From a bacterium (GTDB lineage: Bacteria; Zixibacteria; MSB-5A5; GN15; FEB-12): a DNA stretch of 64,000 bases. Made by a program: the position numbers and the translations under genes. Shown here in pieces: positions 17,467 to 24,156 of the stretch. Below the pieces are notes generated by a model. The model was given only the letters and a program-made list of their open reading frames with translations. It searched no databases and was not told the DNA's origin. Positions within the stretch are counted from its first letter, which is position 1. The number at the start of each line of letters is the position of its first letter. The DNA is taken from contig JADJGQ010000001.1 of the NCBI GenBank assembly GCA_016708025.1, positions 744,001-808,000 on the forward strand, given 5' to 3'.

Positions 17467-19313
17467 GTGCTCCTCTGACCCGGCCGAATATCCGTCCGCT
17501 TCCGGAACGTCTGATCAACAAGATCGCCGCGGGTGAGGTCGTCGAGCGACCAGCGGCTGTGGTGAAAGAGCTGGTCGAAAACGCGCTGGATGCCGGCTCC
17601 ACGCGAATTGATATCATTATCGAGCAGTCCGGCTCCAAGATGATAAAGATCGTCGACAATGGCTGGGGGATTCCGGAAGAGCAGATCGAGATCGCGTTTT
17701 CCCGGCATGCGACCTCCAAATTATCCGGGCTTTCTGATCTTGAGAAGATATTGTCATACGGTTTTCGAGGCGAAGCCCTCCCCTCGATAGCGTCGGTTTC
17801 GCGCACGCGCATGGTCTCACGGGTGGCAGAATCCCAGGTGGCAACAGAGATCATTTATGAGGGGGGAGTACTTCAGTCAAAGCGTCCTGTCGCGGGAGCG
17901 GTGGGTACGACTATCGAAGTCGGCGACCTGTTTTTCAATACCCCGGCACGCCGGAAATTTATGAAAGCGGAGTCGACCGAAGCACGCTACCTGTCGCGCA
18001 CGGCCACTGCGCTGGCACTGGCACGCTACGATGTTGCTTTCTCCTACACGCTCAATGGACGGCAGATATTCTCTGTCCCGGCCGGGACATTACGCGACCG
18101 AGTCGCGGCTCTGTTGGGATATGGCAAGCAATTGCTGGAGATCACTGCTGAAACCGGTGCGGTCAAATTGCAGGGGTTTATCGGTAAGCCGGATCAGGCG
18201 AGTAACAATCGGTGGGGACATTATATCTTCATCAATGGCCGGTATATCCACTCGACGACATTTTCGCACGCATTGTCTGCTGGATTCGGCGAAATGTTGC
18301 CAAAAGGGGTTTACCCGGTCGGAGCCGTGCTGTTGCAAGTTGAGCCAACCGAGGTGGATGTGAATGTGCACCCGGCGAAGACCGAGGTGCGTCTGTCGCG
18401 AGAGCGGGAGATCTACGATGCGATCTACCATGCGGTGAAAACGGCGACTCGTCAGGATGGCGTGATCCCGGTTTTTCTGGCTCCGGCACGAGGGGAGAAT
18501 CGTCCGAACGACGGACTTTTCCCTCAGGGCGAACCGACACGGCAAGGGTATATCCCCGGGATCGGCGGGAGTCAGATCACCAGTCATGAAATGCTCGGTG
18601 ATCTGTATCGTCCACCCCAATTCAGAACGCCCGAGGCTGGCGGAATTATCCGGGTTGACAGCGCCACCGGTGAGATACTCGAGTCTCCCTCGACTATCCA
18701 GTCGCCGGAAAGTCCGGTCGAGCAGATAGAGACTGGGCCATCGAGCGGTATTCGCCTGGTCGGACGCTTTTCTGATCTCTATCTACTGCTTCAGGCAGGA
18801 GAGGATCTGTACATTGTCGATCAGCATACGGCGCATGAGCGCGTGCTGTATGAAGAGACGATGCGTCGACTTGAGCGGCAGTCGATAGTCGGGCAGCAAT
18901 TGCTGTTGCCGGTGCAGATCGAACTGACTCCGGAGCGTTTTTCGCTTTTCGTCGAAGCAGAAGATCTGATCAATAAGTCGGGATTTGCGGTAGCTCCGTT
19001 TGGCGGACGCATGATCTCCATTGAAGCTGTCCCCATGATCCTCTCACGCAAGTCGCCGGAGAAGGTATTCACCAAAGTACTCGATGATATCGGTTCGTTA
19101 ACCAAGGGTGGATACGATCTGAAGAAAGCGATGGCCCAGTCGATTGCCTGTCGCGCGGCGGTGATGTCCGGTGACCGGCTGACCGATGAAGAGGCGATCG
19201 GACTATTGCAGCAACTTCTCCAGTGCGAGAACAAGTACTCCTGCCCGCACGGGCGTCCGACTTTCATCAAAATCAATCGGGGTGACCTTGACCGCCAGTT
19301 CGGGCGCTGCTGA
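17463..19313 (+). CDS. mutL: DNA mismatch repair protein MutL (endonuclease type)
   Basis: This 616-residue protein has the N-terminal GHKL ATPase with ELVENALDAG, DNGWGIP, the lid GFRGEALPSIASVS and NTPARRKF. A variable linker covers about 340-430. The C-terminal domain carries the endonuclease signature DQHTAHERVLYEE near 453, and the zinc-site elements ACRAAV, CPHGRPT and a terminal FGRC. These mark a MutL that nicks the strand itself, as in bacteria without MutH. The usual motif is DQHA; here the fourth position is Thr. AGGAGCTG precedes the ATG within the mutS end. The miaA gene follows with a short overlap. Confidence 0.96.
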   Translation: MSAPLTRPNIRPLPERLINKIAAGEVVERPAAVVKELVENALDAGSTRIDIIIEQSGSKMIKIVDNGWGIPEEQIEIAFSRHATSKLSGLSDLEKILSYGFRGEALPSIASVSRTRMVSRVAESQVATEIIYEGGVLQSKRPVAGAVGTTIEVGDLFFNTPARRKFMKAESTEARYLSRTATALALARYDVAFSYTLNGRQIFSVPAGTLRDRVAALLGYGKQLLEITAETGAVKLQGFIGKPDQASNNRWGHYIFINGRYIHSTTFSHALSAGFGEMLPKGVYPVGAVLLQVEPTEVDVNVHPAKTEVRLSREREIYDAIYHAVKTATRQDGVIPVFLAPARGENRPNDGLFPQGEPTRQGYIPGIGGSQITSHEMLGDLYRPPQFRTPEAGGIIRVDSATGEILESPSTIQSPESPVEQIETGPSSGIRLVGRFSDLYLLLQAGEDLYIVDQHTAHERVLYEETMRRLERQSIVGQQLLLPVQIELTPERFSLFVEAEDLINKSGFAVAPFGGRMISIEAVPMILSRKSPEKVFTKVLDDIGSLTKGGYDLKKAMAQSIACRAAVMSGDRLTDEEAIGLLQQLLQCENKYSCPHGRPTFIKINRGDLDRQFGRC

Positions 19314-20214
19314 TCCGCGACCGATCCCGATCATCTGCGGTCCAACCGGATCGGGGAAATCATCGGTGGCGATGGCTCTGGCGCAGACCGGACCCTACGA
19401 GATCATTTCAGCTGATTCCCGCCAGCTCGTGCGACATCTGGATATCGGTACGGCCAAACCATCGCCAGCGGACCGTGCGGCTGTACCCCATCACCTGATC
19501 GACCTGATCGAACTGGGGGAGAGATACAGTGCTTTTCGATTTATCGGGGATGCTTCCCGGGTGATCGGCGAGATCCGCCGCAGAGGGAACCTGCCGCTGA
19601 TCGTGGGAGGAACTGGTCTTTACCTTCGTGCGCTTACCGACGGTGTGGTGGAGATTGAACCGGGGGATATGCAGGTCCGTCTCCAATTGGAAGCCGAGAT
19701 GGATTCGCTGGGAGTGGAAGTGATGCACGAGCGGCTAAAGCAGGTTGATCCACTGGAGGCGAGCAAGATCCATCCAAATAACCGGGTGCGACTGCTTCGA
19801 GCGCTTGAGATATTCACCCTGACCGGCAAATCGAAATCTGAGTGGCATGCGACCGGGAGCCATCGGAAGGCGGATTGTACGTTTCAGTATCACTGTCTCA
19901 ATCCGGAACGAGAGTTACTCTACCAGCGTATCAACCTACGAGTGGAGGAGATGCTGAGATCGGGCTGGTTTGCCGAGGTTGAGCGATTGGCGAAAGCGGG
20001 GATGACGGACCAGATTCGACGGGCGGCGATCATCGGGTATGGTCAGCTATTGGACGTTTTGGAAGGAAAGAGTGGACTTGAAGAGTCGACCAGTACAATC
20101 AAGCAGGAGACGCGCCGGTATGCTAAGCGGCAGGTTACCTGGTTTAGCCGACAAGCTGGCTGCCTCTATTATGCCACGGTACAAGAGCTTAGTGAGGCTT
20201 TGGTGGGGGGGTAA
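19282..20214 (+). CDS. miaA: tRNA dimethylallyltransferase MiaA
   Basis: MiaA adds a dimethylallyl group to A37 of tRNAs that read UNN codons. The Walker A GPTGSGKSS is followed by ISADSRQ, DIGTAKPS, the substrate-channel motif LIVGGTGLYLRAL and, near the end, QETRRYAKRQVTWF. No ATG lies before the P-loop. I choose GTG at 19282 (310 residues, the usual MiaA length), which overlaps the end of mutL by 32 bases; TTG at 19288 is an alternative. A longer frame reaches back to 19186 inside mutL but adds only non-homologous sequence. The mutL-miaA order is common in bacteria. Confidence 0.92.
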   Translation: MTLTASSGAADPRPIPIICGPTGSGKSSVAMALAQTGPYEIISADSRQLVRHLDIGTAKPSPADRAAVPHHLIDLIELGERYSAFRFIGDASRVIGEIRRRGNLPLIVGGTGLYLRALTDGVVEIEPGDMQVRLQLEAEMDSLGVEVMHERLKQVDPLEASKIHPNNRVRLLRALEIFTLTGKSKSEWHATGSHRKADCTFQYHCLNPERELLYQRINLRVEEMLRSGWFAEVERLAKAGMTDQIRRAAIIGYGQLLDVLEGKSGLEESTSTIKQETRRYAKRQVTWFSRQAGCLYYATVQELSEALVGG

Positions 20215-20359
20215 GTTTTTTGTTGCCTGTCTTGCCTTACCGTTTTTTCTTCCGTATCAGTTATATGACAATGGGTTAGCATATGTCCTCCTTAAGTACG
20301 GAAGGCTGGCAGCCGATAATAGAGGTAGGCACCTGAAACCCAACGAAGCTACAGGATAG

Positions 20360-22075
20360 ATGTTGATGTTTGACAAGAAGCCAAGTGTTCAATTGTGTCT
20401 GATATGGCTATTGCCAGCCTGCATGCTGATGATGGGTCTGTTGGGCGGCTGTTCGAGTGGACGAGCCGGGGCAGATCAATCCCGATTCCGCAGCGAAACG
20501 CGCACGCAATCGCCAAATACTCCAGACCAAGCTAAGAAGACCGCAGCGGTCGGCGACCAGGAACCAATCAATGCCGAGGATACGTTGCTGGCGGAAGAAT
20601 CCGGCACGGAGATCAACGGTTTCACCACACCGGTCCCTGGCCCATACCAGCCGTCCGATGCTGAAACATCGAACGATTATGGTCCTGAATCCGATGAATT
20701 CTGGGCGGCTATTCAGCGGGCCGAAGAATACCACACTATGGGTGTTCTGGCCAACCGAGAGGGAAGCTGGGAAGAGGCCCAATACTATTTCGAACGCGGC
20801 CTGAATACGCTGGCCAATCTGGATTTTGTTACCGATTCGCAATTGACGCCTGAGGCGGTCAAGTATTCGACGCTGGTTGATAACATCATCAGCGATTACC
20901 GCGTCTCACTCCGCTCGCTGGGACGTCTCGACGATGAGGCGGCGCCCTCGGCGATTATCGAACGATTTGGCGATATCGAAGAAGGTATCCGCCAGGACTC
21001 GATGAAGGTTTATACGGACGAACTGGGTCCGGTCACCTATGATCTTCCGCTGGAGATGAATGCGCGGGTGAAGAAGTCGATCGTCTATTTCCAGACGGTC
21101 GCCAAAGATGCCTTTACGCGCTATCTGACGCGCTCCAAGAAATACGAAAAGCTTTTCAAGACGACACTCTCCAAGCATGGACTGCCGCATGACCTGGTAT
21201 ATCTCTGCCTGGTGGAGTCGGGATACAATCCGCACGCCTATTCCTGGGCGAGGGCGATGGGGCTCTGGCAGTTCATCGCGTCGACTGGAAAGATCTATGG
21301 GCTGGAACGGAACTGGTGGATCGACGAACGGAAAGATCCGGTAAAGGCTACCGATGCGGCTGCTCGTTTCCTTAAGGAACTGCATCAGAAATTCGGGAAG
21401 TGGGATCTGGCCATGGCCGCCTATAACGGTGGACCGGGGCGAGTCGATCGAACCATTAAAGCGCAGAAGACGAATGACTTCTGGAAACTCCGCCTGCGTC
21501 AGCAGACCATGGATTATGTCCCCTTGATCTACGCGGCAACGTATATCGCGAAAGAGCCTGAGAAATACGGTTTTGTGAACATTGAGTTTGAGCCGGAGAT
21601 CACCTGGGATGAAGTAGAGATAGATCGTCCGCTTGAGCTCAAGACGGTGGCCGATGCGTTGGGGTGTTCGACCGAAGAACTGAAAACGCTTAATCCCGAG
21701 TTGCTGCGGAGCGTTACTCCGCCCAACACCAAAGACTATGTATTGAAAGTGCCGACCGGCATGCGCTCGAAATTCCTGGCGGCCTATGAGTCGATGGAAT
21801 CAGCCAAGACGGCGACCTGGGCACGTCACAAAGTCAAAAAGAAAGAGACGCTGGCCAAGATCGCCAATCGCTACGGGGTATCGCAGTATGCGATCCTCGA
21901 GGCTAATAATATGTCGAAGGGGACGAAGCTGAAGACGGGGACCGAACTGATCATCCCGGTACCGGTTGGTCAGGGAACATCATCCGAATCCAGCTCGCGC
22001 GCCAGACGTGAATACAAAGCATCCAATGGTGTCTATTCGGTTCGCTCCGGGGGTACCGAAAACGGAGAAGAGTAA
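20360..22075 (+). CDS. mltD: MltD-like lytic transglycosylase lipoprotein, frame broken near C-terminus
   Basis: The frame reads 571 residues. A lipoprotein signal ends in the lipobox LLGGC (Cys31). A helical region follows, then a soluble lytic transglycosylase domain at about 274-380 with catalytic Glu in CLVESGYNPHAYS, GLWQFIASTG and AAYNGGPGRV, and one LysM domain at about 487-535 (HKVKKKETLAKIANRYGVS). The enzyme cleaves peptidoglycan glycan strands in the periplasm. The frame then ends in an unrelated tail at 22075, while two more LysM repeats continue in the +1 frame to 22427. Removing one G from the run GGGGG at 22049-22053 would restore a 688-residue protein with three LysM domains. 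AGGATAG precedes the ATG. Confidence 0.9.
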   Translation: MLMFDKKPSVQLCLIWLLPACMLMMGLLGGCSSGRAGADQSRFRSETRTQSPNTPDQAKKTAAVGDQEPINAEDTLLAEESGTEINGFTTPVPGPYQPSDAETSNDYGPESDEFWAAIQRAEEYHTMGVLANREGSWEEAQYYFERGLNTLANLDFVTDSQLTPEAVKYSTLVDNIISDYRVSLRSLGRLDDEAAPSAIIERFGDIEEGIRQDSMKVYTDELGPVTYDLPLEMNARVKKSIVYFQTVAKDAFTRYLTRSKKYEKLFKTTLSKHGLPHDLVYLCLVESGYNPHAYSWARAMGLWQFIASTGKIYGLERNWWIDERKDPVKATDAAARFLKELHQKFGKWDLAMAAYNGGPGRVDRTIKAQKTNDFWKLRLRQQTMDYVPLIYAATYIAKEPEKYGFVNIEFEPEITWDEVEIDRPLELKTVADALGCSTEELKTLNPELLRSVTPPNTKDYVLKVPTGMRSKFLAAYESMESAKTATWARHKVKKKETLAKIANRYGVSQYAILEANNMSKGTKLKTGTELIIPVPVGQGTSSESSSRARREYKASNGVYSVRSGGTENGEE

Positions 22076-22427
22076 GTCGTCATCCGCGACTTCCTCGAAC
22101 AAGAAAAGCAATAATCCGAAAGTCTACGTAGTACGTTCGGGTGACACGATCTCGGAGATCGCCAAAAAGTTTGGGACTTCGACCAGCAAGATCCGTAAGA
22201 TGAACAAAATGGGGAAGAGCTCCCGCATCTTTGTTGGACAGCAACTGGTGATCAGTGAGGGTGCGGCGGTTTCGGAGTATGTCGTGTACCAGGTGCGCCG
22301 AGGCGACACGCTGGGCGAGATCGCGGCGAAATACAAAACGACGGTTTCGAAAATACTGGCAGACAACAATGCGCTCGACCCGCTCTCCTTGCAGGTCGGC
22401 GAACAGATCAGAATTTATATGGAATAG
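22026..22427 (+). CDS. C-terminal LysM pair of the MltD-like protein, out of frame
   Basis: This frame lies at +1 relative to the transglycosylase. The homologous part starts near 22053 (VPKTEKSKSSSA, a Ser/Lys linker), followed by two LysM domains: VYVVRSGDTISEIAKKFG and VYQVRRGDTLGEIAAKYK, ending in EQIRIYME. LysM domains bind peptidoglycan and are normally the tail of MltD. An in-frame ATG exists at 22026, so separate translation cannot be excluded, but there is no signal peptide and no good ribosome binding site. A free cytoplasmic LysM protein would make little sense. It is best seen as the continuation of the preceding gene after a frameshift or an indel. Confidence 0.75.
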   Translation: MVSIRFAPGVPKTEKSKSSSATSSNKKSNNPKVYVVRSGDTISEIAKKFGTSTSKIRKMNKMGKSSRIFVGQQLVISEGAAVSEYVVYQVRRGDTLGEIAAKYKTTVSKILADNNALDPLSLQVGEQIRIYME

Positions 22428-22442
22428 CGGGCAACCAAAACT

Positions 22443-23351
22443 ATGGCACGACGTCGCGATGTGATCATTGGAGTGATCATCGCCGTGGGGGGACTCATGG
22501 CGATCGGCATGTTTGCACTGATGCTGTTCGGCATGGCTGCAACCAGTTCGGGTGGATTTGATTTCGGCACGATCGGCGGTAATGGGATCGGCGTGATCGA
22601 AGTGTATGGGGCGATCGATGATGGGTTGGCTCGGCAGGTGATCCGACAGCTCGAAAGATTCACCGACAATAGTTCAGTTCAGGCGATCGTGGTGCATGTT
22701 AACTCACCCGGTGGCGGAGTTGCGCCATCGCAGGAGATCTATGATGCGATGCTGCGCGCCCGCGACGAGAAGCCGGTTGTGGTCTCCATGGCGTCGGTAG
22801 CAGCTTCAGGTGGTTACTATATCGCGTGCGCGGGTGACCGGATCGTGGCCAACCCAGGAACGCTGACCGGCTCAATCGGCGTCATCTTCCAGTTCCATAC
22901 CTTCCAGGACCTGATGGGGAAGGTCGGGGTCGGAACCGAGACCGTGAAGTCCGGGGAGCTCAAGGATGTCGGCTCGTATGCCCGTCCGATGACCGATAAA
23001 GAGCGGGAAATGCTCAATTCGGTGGTCCAGAGCACCTACGAGCAGTTCGTCGAGGTGGTCTCCTCGAGCCGGGAGATGGAGAAGACTGAGATCTACCCAT
23101 TGGCGGATGGCTCTGTCTATACTGGATTGCAGGCCTACAACTTAGGGCTTATTGATACGTTGGGTGGACTGCATGAAGCAGTCAATTTGGCGGCCGATTT
23201 GGCGGAGATTTCGGGAGAGCCGACGGTGATCCGTCCGACCTATCGAGAAAAAGTTTCCATCTTTGACCTGTTGGGGGAGACCCTGAGTAAGGTCAATAAT
23301 GCGGTAGATCAGAAGCTGGCGGGACCGAGCCTGCTCTATCTCTATCAGTGA
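22443..23351 (+). CDS. sppA: Signal peptide peptidase SppA (S49 family)
   Basis: This 302-residue short-form SppA has one N-terminal membrane helix (about 7-32). The ClpP-like fold carries VNSPGGG, the nucleophile serine in VAASGGYYIA near residue 122, and the general-base lysine in VKSGELKDVGS near 168. The family digests signal peptides and misplaced membrane proteins after secretion. It begins 15 bases after the LysM frame and probably belongs to the same transcript. Both catalytic residues are present, so it should be active. Confidence 0.95.
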   Translation: MARRRDVIIGVIIAVGGLMAIGMFALMLFGMAATSSGGFDFGTIGGNGIGVIEVYGAIDDGLARQVIRQLERFTDNSSVQAIVVHVNSPGGGVAPSQEIYDAMLRARDEKPVVVSMASVAASGGYYIACAGDRIVANPGTLTGSIGVIFQFHTFQDLMGKVGVGTETVKSGELKDVGSYARPMTDKEREMLNSVVQSTYEQFVEVVSSSREMEKTEIYPLADGSVYTGLQAYNLGLIDTLGGLHEAVNLAADLAEISGEPTVIRPTYREKVSIFDLLGETLSKVNNAVDQKLAGPSLLYLYQ

Positions 23352-23554
23352 GTTAGGCAGACAATTTCTGGTCGGAACGCAAAAAAAGATAGACAAATCG
23401 CGAATTTTCCCTTTTTTTCCCGACAACGTTTATTATCTTCCAGCGCCCCAAACGTTTATGGATTTCACGGGCCGGGCAAGGGCTGGAAGCCATATGGAGA
23501 GGTTCTGGAGATGAATAACAGACACACCACACATAACCGTCGAGGGAGGACGCT

Positions 23555-23839
23555 GTGACAAAAGCGGACCTAGTCGAGAAAGTGGCAGAAAAGACCGGCC
23601 TAACACGCACGGACGTGGCCGTAGTGGTTGACTCGTTTCTTGATACGGTGAAAAAATCGGTTGAGAACGGTCACAACATTGAGATCAGAGGGTTTGGCAC
23701 CTTCAAGATCAAACTGCGCAAAGCACGCAAGGCGCGGAACCCCCGCACTGGCGATGTCGTGCCGGTTCCGGATCGGAAAGTTCCGGTCTTCAAACCGTCG
23801 AACGAATTCAAAAACATGATCACTAAACTGTCCTTGTAA
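23555..23839 (+). CDS. HU/IHF-family DNA-binding protein
   Basis: This 94-residue protein begins with GTG; GGGAGGA seven bases upstream and the conserved opening MTKADLVEKVAEKTGL support this start. It has the helical dimerisation half, then the DNA-binding arm (IEIRGFGTFKIKLRKARKARNPRTGD and VPVFKPSNEFK). The arm motif RNPRTGD and the PS(N)EFK end are typical of HU/IHF proteins that bend DNA in the nucleoid. The 200-base upstream gap contains TATCTT at 23434-23439, which might be a -10, but without a convincing -35. The 31-residue basic gene follows after 27 bases. Confidence 0.95.
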   Translation: MTKADLVEKVAEKTGLTRTDVAVVVDSFLDTVKKSVENGHNIEIRGFGTFKIKLRKARKARNPRTGDVVPVPDRKVPVFKPSNEFKNMITKLSL

Positions 23840-23866
23840 CCTTTTGCAACGCTGTATGGAGGATGA

Positions 23867-23962
23867 ATGCCCTGCGGAAGAAAGCGGAAACGGCATAAAA
23901 TCAATACGCACAAGCGCAAAAAACGTAGACGCGCTGATCGCCACAAAAAGAAACTTCGCTAA
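23867..23962 (+). CDS. 31-residue AURKAIP1/COX24-type basic ribosomal-like protein
   Basis: A very short gene: ATG at 23867 with GGAGGA five bases upstream, 31 residues, stop TAA at 23960. The product begins MPCGRKRKRHKINTHKRKK and ends RHKKKLR; over half the residues are Lys, Arg or His. This matches the small AURKAIP1/COX24 domain protein found across Bacteroidota (typically MPSGKKRKRHK...), related to the mitochondrial small-subunit ribosomal protein mS38. It probably binds rRNA, which is inference. It sits directly after the HU gene and is likely co-transcribed. Its length makes it easy for gene finders to miss. Confidence 0.85.
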   Translation: MPCGRKRKRHKINTHKRKKRRRADRHKKKLR

Positions 23963-24111
23963 TTGATATGCCGGAAGAACTTCCCTAGCGTACAGGGAAG
24001 TGGTTTCCCGTTGGAGCTTTCTTCAGCGGATGCAGCCGGTGACTCACCCACGCTCGCATCCGTGCAAGGGTAATAGCCACAACAGCTTCTCGGTAAGATT
24101 CGAAGTCTTGA
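23963..24111 (+). ncRNA. Candidate structured RNA or leader between the basic protein gene and a terminator
   Basis: About 150 bases with no reading frame of note but with paired elements: a 7-bp stem (23980-23986 with 23994-24000), an overlapping alternative pairing of the GGGAA at 23996-24000 with TTTCCC just downstream, and a 7-8-bp stem (24026-24033 with 24056-24063) enclosing a small inner hairpin. It ends at a strong terminator. It could be a small RNA processed from the HU/basic-protein transcript, a leader of the next gene, or chance. I match no known family. Confidence 0.3.
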
Positions 24112-24138
24112 TGCCCACTCACTCGAGTGGGCATTTTT
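24112..24138 (+). terminator. Rho-independent terminator
   Basis: A 9-bp perfect stem (TGCCCACTC, 24112-24120, with GAGTGGGCA, 24125-24133), a 4-base loop and five T. It ends only about 18 bases before the next start codon, so the next gene either depends on read-through or has its promoter further upstream, with this hairpin in its leader. Confidence 0.88.
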
Positions 24139-24156
24139 ATTGCCTTCACTCTAGTG

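Noticed and set aside
23352..23554. Possible tRNA or other known RNA gene before the HU gene
   Set aside because: No cloverleaf, T-loop (GGTTCGA) or acceptor stem could be found; only A/T-rich tracts and a possible -10 box are present.
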